Shown here in pieces: positions 43,783-54,150 of a stretch of 64,000 nt of DNA (the stretch's first letter is position 1; the number at the start of each line of letters is the position of its first letter). Made by a program: the position numbers and the translations under genes. Location of the stretch: contig JAJEDJ010000032.1 of NCBI GenBank assembly GCA_022821545.1, positions 1 through 64,000 of the forward strand, given 5' to 3'. The stretch is from Caldilineaceae bacterium. Lineage in GTDB: Bacteria; Chloroflexota; Anaerolineae; Caldilineales; Caldilineaceae. The notes under the pieces are model-generated. The model saw only the letters and a list, made by a program, of their open reading frames with translations, ran no database searches and had not been told where the DNA came from.

Positions 43783-45384
43783 ATGACTCAGACCAAAGGA
43801 CGGTATCTTGTATGCATGATCGCGGCCTTCGCGGTTCTGCTGGGCGCCTGCCAGCCTGTCGCTACGCCCGCCTCGGACGCCGACATGCCTGCCGAGAAGA
43901 AGACCCTCGTCTACGCCGCCATCAGAGAGTGGCGCAGCCTGGAAGCGTTTCAGGCCTATGACGAAGTGCAGGCGCCCGGCCTGCGCAATGTGATCGAGGT
44001 GCTGTTGGATCGCGATCCTGTTACGAACGAGTTGATCCCCGAGCTTGCCACCTCCTTCGAGCCGATCGATGAATTGACGTGGCGGTTCACGATTCGCGAA
44101 GGGGTGACCTTCCACGACGGCTCGCCTCTGAACGCTGAGGCCGCTGCCTATGCCATCAACCATCAGTGGAGCGAAGAGAACGCCTTTCCGGTTCGCGGCT
44201 TCATGGGGCCACAAATAACGGCCGAGGCCGTAGACGAGTACACTGTCCACGTGATGACGGCCTCGCCGGACCCAATACTGCCCAACCGCATGCACATCCA
44301 GGGCGTCTCATCAATGCGACAGCTTCTTGAGGAGCCGGACCAATATCCTCTCGTGCCGATCGGCACCGGTCCGTACAAGTTCAAAGAGTTCAGAGCGGGG
44401 GACGCGCTCATCCTCGAAGCCAACCATGACTGGTGGGGCCTCGACCCCGCCCAGGGCGCGCGCGGCGCGATCAACTTTGATGAACTGGTCTTTCTCTATC
44501 GCGCCGAGGATGCCGTTCGGCTGGCGCAGGTGAAGACCGGAGAAGCTGACATCGCCCAGTGGATTTCGGCGGAGAGCTGCCAGGAGGCCGAAGCCGCTGA
44601 CGGAATCGGCTGCCGCAGCCAGGTCAGTGTCGAGACTCTTTGGATGCGAATGGATCTGGAACCCCCGCGTGAAGGCACGGCCTTTGGCGATCAGCGGGTC
44701 AGGCTGGCATTCCAATTGGCCGTCGACTACGAAATCATCCTCGACACCATTCTGGGCGGCCAGGCCACGATCGCCCGCCAGATGGTTGGCCCTTCCGCGA
44801 CCGGTTACAACGAGAATCTGGAGCCATACGGCTATGACCCGGAGAGAGCCAAGCAGCTTCTGGACGAAGCGGCAGCCGATGGCGTGCCTGTCTATGAAAC
44901 CGAGTTCGTGAACGCCAGTCTCAGCGGCTGGTTCGCGCGCAGCGAGGAACTGCACCAAGCTGTGAACGGCTACCTGCAGGAACTTGGCCTCAACGTCGTA
45001 CTGGAGGTGTCGGAGCTTGATCCCTTCCTCGAGAAGGTCGGCGTTCGACCCCCGCCCGGACGCGGCAGATATTTTTACGTCGGACCGCACGGGAATGAGC
45101 TTTACGACTTCGCTCTTTCACTTGGAGGCCATCTCTCCTGTGGAAGTCCCTTCGCCGCCGGCTGTTTCCCTGAACTCGATGAGATGGCTGAAGCTGCCGG
45201 ACCGCTGACGGGCGCAGAGCGCGACCAGGCCCTGCAGGATATTGCCCAGCTCGTCCATGATGAGGTCTATGCTGGCGCCGTTGCGCATCTGGACCTCTCC
45301 TATGCCGTGAATGACTGCCTCAACTGGGATGTTCCGCTGGGGCATCGGGCGCTGGCCAAGGATATGGAAAATACGTGTGATTGA
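43783..45384 (+). CDS. ABC transporter substrate-binding lipoprotein, family 5 (peptide/opine type)
   Basis: 533 residues. A signal peptide with lipobox LLGACQP anchors it outside the membrane. SBP family 5 landmarks: PELATSFEPIDELTWRFTIR and EGVTFHDGSPLNAEAAAYAI in the N-terminal lobe, PVRGFMGPQ, VPIGTGPYKFKEFRAGDALI, and DQRVRLAFQLAVDYEIILDT. The family feeds dipeptides, opines, nickel or sugars to DppBCDF-type importers. Its permease and ATPase genes follow directly (45565-49642). AGGAGGA precedes the ATG. Confidence 0.93.
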   Translation: MTQTKGRYLVCMIAAFAVLLGACQPVATPASDADMPAEKKTLVYAAIREWRSLEAFQAYDEVQAPGLRNVIEVLLDRDPVTNELIPELATSFEPIDELTWRFTIREGVTFHDGSPLNAEAAAYAINHQWSEENAFPVRGFMGPQITAEAVDEYTVHVMTASPDPILPNRMHIQGVSSMRQLLEEPDQYPLVPIGTGPYKFKEFRAGDALILEANHDWWGLDPAQGARGAINFDELVFLYRAEDAVRLAQVKTGEADIAQWISAESCQEAEAADGIGCRSQVSVETLWMRMDLEPPREGTAFGDQRVRLAFQLAVDYEIILDTILGGQATIARQMVGPSATGYNENLEPYGYDPERAKQLLDEAAADGVPVYETEFVNASLSGWFARSEELHQAVNGYLQELGLNVVLEVSELDPFLEKVGVRPPPGRGRYFYVGPHGNELYDFALSLGGHLSCGSPFAAGCFPELDEMAEAAGPLTGAERDQALQDIAQLVHDEVYAGAVAHLDLSYAVNDCLNWDVPLGHRALAKDMENTCD

Positions 45385-45564
45385 GCGCCGGTGGATGGTG
45401 GCTGAATCAGCCACTATCCACTGTTCACTTCGATTGCCGTCAAGGGCCGACGCCATCCCCAGGCCCTTGACGGCCGTAGAATCGGGTCAGGACAACGCTC
45501 AGGAGACGTATGAGGCGCTTGTATGCGCGAGTAGCTCTTCCTTGCCAGCATAAGGAGTGTCCAC

Positions 45565-46482
45565 ATGGCCCGCTACGTGGCTCGACGACTTATCCAGTCG
45601 CTCCTCGTCCTCGTGGTTGTCCTGACCCTTGTCTTCTTCGCAGGCCGCGTCATCGGCAATCCGGCCGCCCTTATCCTGGGGCCTGAGGCGCGCGCAGAGG
45701 ATGTGAAAACACTTGAGGAACGCTTCGGCTACGACCAGCCGGCGCTTGTGCAGTTCGGGCGCTATGCACGCGGCGTTGTTTCCGGAGATTTCGGCAACTC
45801 GTGGTGGCAGAGAAGACCGGCGCTGCCCATGGCGCTGGAACGGGTTCCCGCCACCCTGAAACTCGCCGCGGTGACCATGTTGTTTGCGTTGCCGCTGGCA
45901 ATGATCCTGGGTTCGCTGGCGGCCTGGAAACCCGGTTCTCCGATAGACAAAGGGGTCAACGTGATCTCGCTGACCGGCGCGTCGGCGGTTGACTTCTGGA
46001 TCGGGTTGATGCTGATTCTCTTCTTCGCCGTTCAGTTGAGATTGCTGCCAACGTCAGGCTCCGGTTCGTTGAAGTTCATCATCTTGCCGGCCCTGACGTT
46101 GTCGCTGAGGCCGCTGGGCCGGGTCGCGCAGGTAACGCGCAGCGCCATGCTGGATCAACTGAGCAAACCTTACATCAAGACCGCACGCGCAAAGGGATAC
46201 AGAGAGAGGAAAATCGTATTAGGCCAGGCGCTCAAGAATGCCTTCATCCCGATTATCACCCTGTCAGGCGACGAGGCAATCTCCACACTCAACGGCGCGG
46301 TGGTCGTTGAGACCGTCTTCGCCTGGCCCGGCTTAGGGCTTCTGATCGTCTCGGCTGTGACGAACCGGGACCTGCCGCTCATCGAGGCATTGGTATTTGT
46401 CATCGCGATTATGATTATCGTCACAAATCTCCTGGTTGACCTTACCTATTCGTATCTGGATCCAAGAGTGCGCTACGGCTAG
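45565..46482 (+). CDS. ABC transporter permease, DppB/OppB type
   Basis: 305 residues, with six membrane segments. ARYVARRLIQSLLVLVVVLT is the first helix. The characteristic GNPAALILGPEARAEDV, YDQPALVQFGRYARGVVSGD, and the permease EAA loop (YIKTARAKGYRERKIVLGQA, then LKNAFIPII) are present. It pairs with the fused permease-ATPase gene starting 12 bases downstream. ATG 45565 follows AAGGAG. Confidence 0.93.
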   Translation: MARYVARRLIQSLLVLVVVLTLVFFAGRVIGNPAALILGPEARAEDVKTLEERFGYDQPALVQFGRYARGVVSGDFGNSWWQRRPALPMALERVPATLKLAAVTMLFALPLAMILGSLAAWKPGSPIDKGVNVISLTGASAVDFWIGLMLILFFAVQLRLLPTSGSGSLKFIILPALTLSLRPLGRVAQVTRSAMLDQLSKPYIKTARAKGYRERKIVLGQALKNAFIPIITLSGDEAISTLNGAVVVETVFAWPGLGLLIVSAVTNRDLPLIEALVFVIAIMIIVTNLLVDLTYSYLDPRVRYG

Positions 46483-46494
46483 AAAAGGAGGCGT

Positions 46495-48540
46495 GTGCCC
46501 GCTCCACATCAGATGACCGCCGGCGACCGGCCAGCGGAGCGAGATTCAGGCGAGGCTGCCCGCAACTTAACCGTCCGAAAGTTGCTGCGCGCGCTTTGGC
46601 GGGACAAGCTGATGCTCTTCCCGCTGTTCTTTCTTGTTGCGCTGATCGTGGCTGCAGTGGGAGCCGATCTCCTCGCCCCGCACGACCCGTTCGACCAGAA
46701 CTTGCGCTCGCGCAATGTTCCGCCTATGGCCTCGCACGCGTCCGAGACATCGAGCTTCCCCTATCTGCTCGGCGCCGACCCTCTGGGACGCGACCTGTTC
46801 AGCCGCCTGATTTATGGCGCGCGCGTCTCGCTCGCCGTCGGTCTGTCGAGCGTAATGGCTTCCGGCACGCTTGGAATCCTGTTGGGATTGATGGCAGGCT
46901 ACCATCGCGGCTGGCTGGACGACCTCGTCATGCGCGGTGTGGACGTACTGATGGGCATACCGGGTCTGCTGCTGGCGCTTTTCATCCTTTTCCTGGTCGG
47001 CACCGGCTTCTGGAACCTGGTTATCGTATTCGCACTGACGCGCTGGATGATCTATGCGCGCGTGACGCGTGGACTGACACTCTCATTTCGCGAGCAGCCG
47101 TTCGTGGAAGGAGCGCAAACGATCGGCTGTAGTGACAGCCGCATCATCTTTCGACATATCCTGCCCAATCTGGCGTCGCCAATTCTGGTGTTGGCGACGC
47201 TTGAGATCGCTATCGTGATCCTCGCCGAGGCCGGTTTGAGTTTTCTGGGTATGGGGATCCAGCCGCCTGCGCCCACGTGGGGCCGCATGGTCGCCGAAGG
47301 CCGCGATTATATCACTAGTGCATGGTGGCTGATCACCTTTCCCGGCCTCGCAATCCTGCTTACGGCGTTGTCTCTTAATCTCACGGCGGCGTGGCTGCGC
47401 ATGGTCAGCGACCCTGTGCAGCGCTGGCGGTGGTTTATGGGACGACCTGAGTCGCGCCATGAAGCGGATACCGAGATCGCCTTAGCGAATGGCGGGACGC
47501 AGAGAAGCCGCACAGACATAGAGAGCTCCGAACCGGCGCAGCGGCCGACGGCCAACAACGATCATTTGCTCGAAGTTATCGACCTGCGGGTCAACTTCCG
47601 CACGCCCGATGGCCTTCTCAATGCCGTGAACGGGATCAGTTACACGCTGAACCGGGGCCAAACACTTGCCATTTTGGGCGAGTCAGGCTCAGGCAAGACG
47701 GTGAGCGCCGAAGCTGTTATGGGTATTCTCGATAGCCCGCCCGCGTTCGTGACCGGTGGATCAGTTCTCTTCGATGGCATCGACCTGCTGCAGGTCAGCC
47801 CGTCGCGGCGGCGACGGCTCTGCGGCGAGAGTATCGCAATGATTTTCCAAGATCCTTTGAGCGCTCTGAACCCAGCCTACACCGTCGGCTCCCAGATTGC
47901 CGGGATGTTCCAGGAGCATCGCGGGACATCGAAACGTGAAGCCACTGCCAAAGCAATTGAACTGATGGATCGGGTGCGTATTCCATCTGCCCGCGAACGA
48001 GCGCATGACTATCCGCACCAGTTTTCAGGCGGTATGCGGCAACGGGTGATGATCGCCTCGGCCATTGCATTGGATCCCGCTCTGCTCATCGCCGATGAGC
48101 CTACGACCGCTCTTGATGTCACGGTGCAGGCGCAGATCATGGAGTTGCTGGCCGAGATCCAGTTGGAGACGGGCATGGGCTTGATCCTCATCACGCATGA
48201 TTTGGGCGTGGTGGCAGACGTTGCCGATAACGTGGCTGTGATGTATGCCGGCAAAATCGTGGAAACCGGTCCGATTGAGGACATCTACGGCTGTCCGGCG
48301 CATCCGTACACCAAAGGGCTTTTGGAATCGGCGCCGCGGGTGGATCGGAAGATGGATTCGCTGCGGCAGATCAGCGGAGCGCCGCCCAACCTTCGCTTCA
48401 TTCCGTCGGGGTGCCCTTTCCATCCGCGCTGCGCGTATGTGATTGACCGCTGCTTGGTCGAACCGCCGCCGCTTTATGAGGTCCGGCATGAACGCAGCGC
48501 CTCATGCCATCGTTTCGAGGATGTCATGTATGTCAACTGA
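46495..48540 (+). CDS. Fused ABC permease (DppC type) and ATPase (DppD type)
   Basis: 681 residues in one frame from GTG 46495, with AAGGAGG upstream. Residues about 20-310 are a DppC-like permease: [20 protein letters not shown], the EAA loop [20 protein letters not shown] and [20 protein letters not shown]. After a hydrophilic linker (about 315-350), residues about 355-681 are an ATPase: Walker [15 protein letters not shown], signature [12 protein letters not shown], Walker [14 protein letters not shown], and the C-terminal oligopeptide-transporter tail with CPFHPRCAY. These are normally separate genes. Fusions of this kind exist in several phyla. It works with the permease before and the ATPase after. 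Confidence 0.93.
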   Translation: MPAPHQMTAGDRPAERDSGEAARNLTVRKLLRALWRDKLMLFPLFFLVALIVAAVGADLLAPHDPFDQNLRSRNVPPMASHASETSSFPYLLGADPLGRDLFSRLIYGARVSLAVGLSSVMASGTLGILLGLMAGYHRGWLDDLVMRGVDVLMGIPGLLLALFILFLVGTGFWNLVIVFALTRWMIYARVTRGLTLSFREQPFVEGAQTIGCSDSRIIFRHILPNLASPILVLATLEIAIVILAEAGLSFLGMGIQPPAPTWGRMVAEGRDYITSAWWLITFPGLAILLTALSLNLTAAWLRMVSDPVQRWRWFMGRPESRHEADTEIALANGGTQRSRTDIESSEPAQRPTANNDHLLEVIDLRVNFRTPDGLLNAVNGISYTLNRGQTLAILGESGSGKTVSAEAVMGILDSPPAFVTGGSVLFDGIDLLQVSPSRRRRLCGESIAMIFQDPLSALNPAYTVGSQIAGMFQEHRGTSKREATAKAIELMDRVRIPSARERAHDYPHQFSGGMRQRVMIASAIALDPALLIADEPTTALDVTVQAQIMELLAEIQLETGMGLILITHDLGVVADVADNVAVMYAGKIVETGPIEDIYGCPAHPYTKGLLESAPRVDRKMDSLRQISGAPPNLRFIPSGCPFHPRCAYVIDRCLVEPPPLYEVRHERSASCHRFEDVMYVN

Positions 48541-49642
48541 CAGCATGCGCCGCCGAGCCGACATCCGCAGAGCCGAGAAAGAACAGGGAGAGGACGCAAC
48601 AGGGACGCAATCCGGGCCTCTCGGTGAGGCGGCGGAGCCTTTGCTCAGGGTCAAAGATCTCGTAAAGTATTATCCTACGGAACGGAAGGGGTTTTTGGGC
48701 GCTCGGCGTGGAGCGATAAAGGCGGTTGACGGTGTAAGTTTCGACTTGCACCGAGGCGAGACGCTCGGGCTGGTTGGTGAAACCGGTTGTGGGAAGTCCA
48801 CAATTGCCAGAACGTTAATGCGTCTGGAGGAACCGACTGGCGGCGCAGCGTATTTCAAAGGACGTGATCTTTTTACCCTGTCGAAAGCGTCGTTACAGTC
48901 CCTGCGACGCGAGATACAGATGGTTTTCCAGGACCCCTTCGCGTCGCTGAACCCGCGCATGGAAGTGGGCCAGATCATCGCCGAGCCGTGGGTCGTACAC
49001 CCTGGCATCGTGCCGAAGGAAGAGCAGAGACGGCGAGTCAGCGCCCTGCTTGAGCGTGTCGGGTTGCTGGCAACGGATGCTCACCGCTATCCGCATGAGT
49101 TTTCGGGTGGGCAGCGCCAGCGCATCGGGATCGCCCGGGCCCTGGCCTTACAACCGGATCTGATTATCTGCGATGAACCTGTCTCCGCGCTTGACGTTTC
49201 GGTGCAGGCGCAGGTTATAAATCTGTTGGCGGAACTCCAAGCCGAACTGGGGCTGTCCTACATCTTCATTGCCCACGACCTAGCAGTTGTGCGGCAGATC
49301 TCTGATCGCGTCGCAGTCATGCATCTGGGCCGGATTGTAGAGATCGGCGGCGAGGATGAAATCTACGCGCGGCCAACGCATCCCTACACGCAGGCCCTGC
49401 TCTCGGCGGCGCCGGCGCCGAATCCGGTGGGCCGTAAAGAAAGGAAGCGCATTGTGCTGGAGGGGGAGCTGCCAAGTCCTGTGAATCCGCCTTCAGGTTG
49501 CACGTTTCGAACCCGTTGCTGGAAAGCCGAGTCGATCTGCAGCCAGGATCGTCCACAGCTCATTGATCGATTTAACCATGGCCATCCGAGCGCCTGCCAC
49601 TTCGCCGAGTTGCAGATTTTGCCGGCAGCGGGAATGGCCTGA
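48530..49642 (+). CDS. ABC transporter ATPase, DppF/OppF type
   Basis: 370 residues from ATG 48530, overlapping the previous gene by 11 bases. Walker [22 protein letters not shown]-loop [14 protein letters not shown], signature [17 protein letters not shown], Walker [20 protein letters not shown], and the C-terminal tail [15 protein letters not shown] that carries the conserved Cys pair. It completes the importer begun at 43783. The N-terminal 40 residues are charged and not conserved. Confidence 0.93.
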   Translation: MSTDSMRRRADIRRAEKEQGEDATGTQSGPLGEAAEPLLRVKDLVKYYPTERKGFLGARRGAIKAVDGVSFDLHRGETLGLVGETGCGKSTIARTLMRLEEPTGGAAYFKGRDLFTLSKASLQSLRREIQMVFQDPFASLNPRMEVGQIIAEPWVVHPGIVPKEEQRRRVSALLERVGLLATDAHRYPHEFSGGQRQRIGIARALALQPDLIICDEPVSALDVSVQAQVINLLAELQAELGLSYIFIAHDLAVVRQISDRVAVMHLGRIVEIGGEDEIYARPTHPYTQALLSAAPAPNPVGRKERKRIVLEGELPSPVNPPSGCTFRTRCWKAESICSQDRPQLIDRFNHGHPSACHFAELQILPAAGMA

Positions 49643-49838
49643 CGCAAACGCCGGTGGTCGGTGGTGTGGCTATCCATTGTTGCGGTTTCCTTGCGCCAGT
49701 TCCAAACCCGCCTTGGACTCGGCAAGGGAAAAGTAGCGGACTCTCATCCATGTGTCCGAGCGTTGAGGCACGACCGGATTTCCATCATTCAAGCAGCGGA
49801 CTACCCTACACAAGAACCATGAAAGGAGAACGTGTACC

Positions 49839-50258
49839 ATGGCAGACGGAATGAGGTACGTATTCAAGGTAACCGATGTTCCCCTGATCCAGTCCCCTGA
49901 CGGCACCATGCAGGACAGCGTCATGATCACCGAGGACACATGCGGCTCGGATCAGTACACGGCTGGCCTGTTCTGGGTGCGCCCGGGCACGCACGGCCAC
50001 TCCGATGTGCATCCGGGTCAGGACGAGGTCTACTACATCATCTCAGGGCGCGGCATCCTGCACCTGGAAGGGGTGGAACATCGAATGGAGGCGGGGGATG
50101 TCGTCTTCGTGCCGAAAGGTCACGAACACTCTGTCTCCAACGACGGTGATGAGGTGCTCAGCCTCTTCTGGGCGATTGGCGAGGCATGGAACAAGCTGCC
50201 GGAGATCCGGGACGAACTCAGCACGTGGCCTGAGATCCCCGCGGACCAGAATTGGTAA
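49839..50258 (+). CDS. Cupin-domain protein
   Basis: 139 residues. A single cupin barrel with metal-site motif 1 as GTHGHSDVHPGQDEVYYIIS (G-x5-H-x-H-x-E type, His/His/Glu present) and motif 2 as EAGDVVFVPKGHEHSVSN (final His present). Such small cupins act as isomerases, dioxygenases or sensors. GAAAGGAG precedes the ATG. It lies between two ABC importer sets next to a Gfo/Idh/MocA oxidoreductase, which points to carbohydrate or acid metabolism. No specific reaction can be named. Confidence 0.88.
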   Translation: MADGMRYVFKVTDVPLIQSPDGTMQDSVMITEDTCGSDQYTAGLFWVRPGTHGHSDVHPGQDEVYYIISGRGILHLEGVEHRMEAGDVVFVPKGHEHSVSNDGDEVLSLFWAIGEAWNKLPEIRDELSTWPEIPADQNW

Positions 50259-50321
50259 ACGGCGGCTGGCAATCGGTAGTGGGCAGGTCTTACACCGGCA
50301 AATGACGACTGGGGTTTGAAG

Positions 50322-51356
50322 ATGGTCCGATTCTGCATCTTCGGGGCCGGCCAAATGGGAAACCGCCACGCGCGCACGTTGGCGGAACATCCCAAGGCGG
50401 AGGTACACAGCGTCTGCGACCTCCTGCCGGACGCCGCGGCCGGGCTGGCCGGACGCCACCGCGCCATAGCCATGTCCGACCGGGAGACCGCACTGGCCGA
50501 CCCGGCGGTGGACGCGGTGGTCATCACCACACCGGCAAGCTCGCATGCGGAGCTGGTGGTCGCGGCCGCACGCGCCGGCAAGGCGATCTTCTGCGAAAAG
50601 CCGCTGGCGGAAGACATTCCCACTGCGCGCGCTGCGGTCGAAGAGGTCAGAAAGGCGGGCGTGTCGAGTTTCATGGGCTTCATGAAACGGTTCGAGCCAA
50701 GCCACCTGGCCTTGATTCAGGCGGTGAAGGCCGGTGAAATCGGTGACGTCGAACTGGTGCTGCTGACCAACCGCGATCCGAAAGTGACGCTTCTCGAACT
50801 CAGCCAGCAGACACATCACACGGCGCCCTACACGTTGCTGCGTGAATCGACCGTGCATGACTTCGATCTGGCGCGCGCTTTGCTGGACGATGAACCGGTG
50901 GAGGTCTACGTGGCGGCCTCGAGTCTGGTGGAGCCGGAACTTGGCAGATTGGGCGAGGTCGACGCTGCCATGACGACGCTCAAGACCGGCCGCGGGGCAC
51001 TCTGCCACATCAACAATATCTGGCGCACGACCTACGGTTATGACCAGCGGCTGGAAGTGCATGGCGTCAAGGGGATGCTGCGGGCGGAGAACCGGCCGGA
51101 AACCAGCCTGGTGCGCTACACGGCCGCCGGCGCGCTGCACGACAGGCTGCACTCCGGTCCCGCCGACGGTTCACAGTTCTACCTGCACAAGTATGCTGAG
51201 GCCTATCCGGCTGAGATGAACCATTTCGTCGAGTCGCTGGAGGAGGGCAGGCGGCCCATGGTCAGTGTGGAAGACGGTTACCGTTCACAACTCCTGGTCG
51301 AGGCCGCAGTGGAATCATTGAGGACGAACCGTCCCGTGCAGGTCGTGGAACGGTAA
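50322..51356 (+). CDS. Gfo/Idh/MocA-family oxidoreductase
   Basis: 344 residues from ATG 50322 (TTG 50316 possible). NAD(P)-binding Rossmann start FCIFGAGQMGNRHARTLAEH, AVDAVVITTPASSHAELVVA, and the signature IFCEKPLAEDIPTARAAVEE with the catalytic Lys. The C-terminal beta domain carries RESTVHDFDLARALL. Members oxidise inositols, sugars and their derivatives. It lies directly before the second ABC importer's binding protein, so it may act on the imported compound. Confidence 0.92.
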   Translation: MVRFCIFGAGQMGNRHARTLAEHPKAEVHSVCDLLPDAAAGLAGRHRAIAMSDRETALADPAVDAVVITTPASSHAELVVAAARAGKAIFCEKPLAEDIPTARAAVEEVRKAGVSSFMGFMKRFEPSHLALIQAVKAGEIGDVELVLLTNRDPKVTLLELSQQTHHTAPYTLLRESTVHDFDLARALLDDEPVEVYVAASSLVEPELGRLGEVDAAMTTLKTGRGALCHINNIWRTTYGYDQRLEVHGVKGMLRAENRPETSLVRYTAAGALHDRLHSGPADGSQFYLHKYAEAYPAEMNHFVESLEEGRRPMVSVEDGYRSQLLVEAAVESLRTNRPVQVVER

Positions 51357-51406
51357 AGTACTGGCCAACCATTTATCAGAAGGTTATTCAAGGAGGAGTC
51401 GGACAA

Positions 51407-52978
51407 ATGTATGCCAATAAGCCAAAATTGCTTGTCTTTGCAGTTGTCGTTTTCGCGATCCTGCTGGCCGCGTGTCAGCCGGTTGCGACAGAGCCGATGA
51501 TGGCGGATGCGGGAAGCATGCTGCCGCTTGAGAAGGTGCGCTTCGGTCTGCCGGGCGCGCTGACACACTTCGACCCGGCGCTGCCCGGTGAGACGTCGGA
51601 AGGCTCGACGATCAAGATGATCAGCGGGCAGCTGCTCCGTCTTGATCAGTACGGTGTGCCGCAGCCGGACCTGGCCGAATCAGTGGATGTTTCGGACGAT
51701 GGCCTGGTCTATACCTTCACGCTGCGCGAGAACCTGATGTACTCGGATGGCACGCCGGTTACCGTCGAGGATGTTGTTTTCACCTGGGAGCGGATTAAGG
51801 ACGCGCCGCCGACCGATAAAGGCCCGATTGCCAATGTCGTCAGCGTGGAGGCAACGGATGACAGGACCGTGGTGTGGACGTTGAGCATAGCCGAACCCTC
51901 GCTCCCGTTCTGGTTTGGACGCACCGGCTTCTCGGTTCATCCCCAGGCCCAGGTAGAGGCCGACCCGGACGGCTATTTCCGCAGCCCGGTCAGCGCCGGC
52001 CCCTACTATGTCGCCGCGGGCGAGCCCGGCGATCCGGTGGTGACGCTGAAGGAGAATCCCAACTACCAGCTCGGCCCGATGGCGGTGAAGGAGCTAGAGC
52101 TGCACTGGGTGCCCGACCCCACTTCGCGCTCGCTGCTGCTGGCTACGGGCGAGCTGGATTATGTTTACGAACTGCCGCCGCAGGCGCGTGACACCTTCCC
52201 GCCGGAGGTTGAGACCTTCGTCGTGGCGCTGGGCGGTGTTTTTCACCTGAGCATCAACCAGCAGATCTCCGAAGATCACTGCCTGTCCAATCGCGACGTG
52301 CGCGAGGCCATTTCGCTGGCCATCGACCGCTCCGAGATCAATGAACGGGCGCTGTTGGGCATCTCGCCGCCGGTCATCGGGTACTTCTACACCGGCCAGC
52401 CCCTTGATGTCGGCATTCTGCCGAACGGGGGCGCGCAGGACCTGGAGGCGGCCAAGGCGTTGATGGCGGGCACGCCCTGGGCGGACGGCGGCTGCTCCTT
52501 CACTGTGACGACCTACGGGCCGCGGCCAGGATACGTAGAGGGAATTCTGGTGTTCGCCGAGCAGCTCAAGGCGCTCAACATGGAGGTAACCCCGGACGGC
52601 CAGGAGGTTGGCGTGGCGCTGGACATCATGGCCAACTCGCCTGATTATCACGCCGGCTGGGCCGTAACAGGCAACAACGGCGGGCCGCCGGAGAGCTACC
52701 TGCGCAACCAGTTCCTCGACGGCTTCTGGGCGCAGCGGTCGCGCATCGATGATGCGGAGATGAAGCGGCTGTTTGATGAACTGGGCCAGACGGTTGACCA
52801 GGCCGCCCGCGAGGATCTCATCCGCCAGATCCAGTACCGGGGCTACGAAGTGCAGTCGATCATCCCCTGCTGTGAACGCTCGGTGATGGGCGGCAGCCGC
52901 GTCGGTCAGAATGCGGTCAGGACTGTGACAGGCGCCTCGCACTTCATCGTCGTGCCCCTGGCAGACGTGGAAGAATAA
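51407..52978 (+). CDS. ABC transporter substrate-binding lipoprotein, family 5 (second set)
   Basis: 523 residues, with signal peptide and lipobox LLAACQP. SBP family 5 features: PDLAESVDVSDDGLVYTFTL, REN-x-M-Y-S-D-G-T-P-V-T and VEDVVFTWERIKDAP in the N-terminal lobe, SPVSAGPYYVAAGEPGDPVV, and DVREAISLAIDRSEINERAL. AAGGAGGAG precedes the ATG. It belongs with the two permeases and two ATPases at 53167-56845. The Cys pair near the C-terminus (IIPCCERS) is unusual. The ligand is unknown. Confidence 0.93.
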   Translation: MYANKPKLLVFAVVVFAILLAACQPVATEPMMADAGSMLPLEKVRFGLPGALTHFDPALPGETSEGSTIKMISGQLLRLDQYGVPQPDLAESVDVSDDGLVYTFTLRENLMYSDGTPVTVEDVVFTWERIKDAPPTDKGPIANVVSVEATDDRTVVWTLSIAEPSLPFWFGRTGFSVHPQAQVEADPDGYFRSPVSAGPYYVAAGEPGDPVVTLKENPNYQLGPMAVKELELHWVPDPTSRSLLLATGELDYVYELPPQARDTFPPEVETFVVALGGVFHLSINQQISEDHCLSNRDVREAISLAIDRSEINERALLGISPPVIGYFYTGQPLDVGILPNGGAQDLEAAKALMAGTPWADGGCSFTVTTYGPRPGYVEGILVFAEQLKALNMEVTPDGQEVGVALDIMANSPDYHAGWAVTGNNGGPPESYLRNQFLDGFWAQRSRIDDAEMKRLFDELGQTVDQAAREDLIRQIQYRGYEVQSIIPCCERSVMGGSRVGQNAVRTVTGASHFIVVPLADVEE

Positions 52979-53072
52979 TCAGTCGGCGGCGGCTCGCGGT
53001 CGTTAGAGGCCGCGGGCCGCGCGGCTGCGAGCGAGGGACGCAAAGGGCGTCCCGGCCCAGGCAGCCCAATGT

Positions 53073-53166
53073 GAGGAGTGAGCGAGATGGCCAGACAGAC
53101 AAGAAATGCTCTGCGACTACACAGAGCAGCCGTCCTCGCTCCCCTCTCTTCTCCTCTCTCACTCCT
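53073..53166. repeat. Intergenic inverted repeat (GAGGAGTGAG family)
   Basis: GAGGAGTGAGCGAG (53073-53086) and, at the far end, CTCTCTCACTCCT (to 53165), with CT-rich sequence between. Same family as 26987-27040 and 62837-62868. It occupies the leader of the permease gene and leaves no clear ribosome-binding site. Confidence 0.55.
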
Positions 53167-54150
53167 ATGATGACGGCGTCACCTGGCAGTTTGGCTGATA
53201 GGACGCTGCGCCTGCTCAGGCACCCCGTGCTGCGGCGGCTGGCGCAGGCGTTTTTCGTCGCCTTTCTGTTGATGGTCTTCGCCTTCCTGCTGATCCGTCT
53301 GATCCCCGGTGATCCGGCCATGATCCTGCTGGGGGATGAGGCCACGGAGGAGGATGTGATCGCCTACCGTAAGCTGCTGGGGATTGACGGTTCGATTCCG
53401 AGTCAGTTCGGGCGCTACGTCTCCAACTTGGCGCGCGGCGACTTCGGTGTCTCGATTCGTTCGCGCGAACAGGTTCTGTCGATCGTACAAAAGCGGCTGC
53501 CGATCTCGCTGTGGCTGACGGTAACGACCATCTTCATGACGGTCCTGCTGGCGCTGCCGCTTGGTGTCGCGGCCGCGCTCTACCGCCGCACATGGTTCGG
53601 ACACGCCTTTCAGATCGGGGCCTCGGTTCTGGTGGCGACGCCGGTCTTTTTTTCCGGGCTGGTCCTCATCCTCCTGTTCGCCGTTCAGGCCAACCTGGCG
53701 CCTATCGCCGGCTATCATGCCGGATTTCCGGCCAACCTCTATTATCTTTGGCTGCCGGCGCTCACGATCAACTTTGTTCTGGTGCCGGTCCTCGCCCGCA
53801 TTCTCCAATCTTCGATTGTCGAGACGAGCTCGGAGGAGTTCGTGGAGGCCGCGATCATCCGAGGCACGCAGGGATGGCGCTTCTACTGGCGCTATCTGCT
53901 GCGACCGTCGCTGGCGCCGACGATCGCCGCGCTGGGCTACTTTGCGGCGACCGTTGTCAGCTACGCCGTTATCATTGAAATCATCTTCAATTTGCCAGGG
54001 ATCGGCATGACACTTGTCGACGCCGTGCGCAATCGCGACTATCCTCTGGTGCAGGGGATCGTCTTCCTGAGCGGTCTGCTGGTGGTCGGGCTGACGTTTA
54101 TGGCCGATCTGGTCAACGGCTGGCTTGATCCGCGGGCGAAGATACGATGA
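53167..54150 (+). CDS. ABC transporter permease, DppB/OppB type (second set)
   Basis: 327 residues from ATG 53167 or the adjacent ATG 53170. VFAFLLIRLIPGDPAMILLG, EATEEDVIAYRKLLGIDGSI, the periplasmic segment ARGDFGVSIRSREQV, and the EAA loop EEFVEAAIIRGTQGWRFYWR identify a DppB-like subunit. Six membrane segments. Its stop overlaps the start of the next permease by four bases (ATGA). Confidence 0.92.
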   Translation: MMTASPGSLADRTLRLLRHPVLRRLAQAFFVAFLLMVFAFLLIRLIPGDPAMILLGDEATEEDVIAYRKLLGIDGSIPSQFGRYVSNLARGDFGVSIRSREQVLSIVQKRLPISLWLTVTTIFMTVLLALPLGVAAALYRRTWFGHAFQIGASVLVATPVFFSGLVLILLFAVQANLAPIAGYHAGFPANLYYLWLPALTINFVLVPVLARILQSSIVETSSEEFVEAAIIRGTQGWRFYWRYLLRPSLAPTIAALGYFAATVVSYAVIIEIIFNLPGIGMTLVDAVRNRDYPLVQGIVFLSGLLVVGLTFMADLVNGWLDPRAKIR

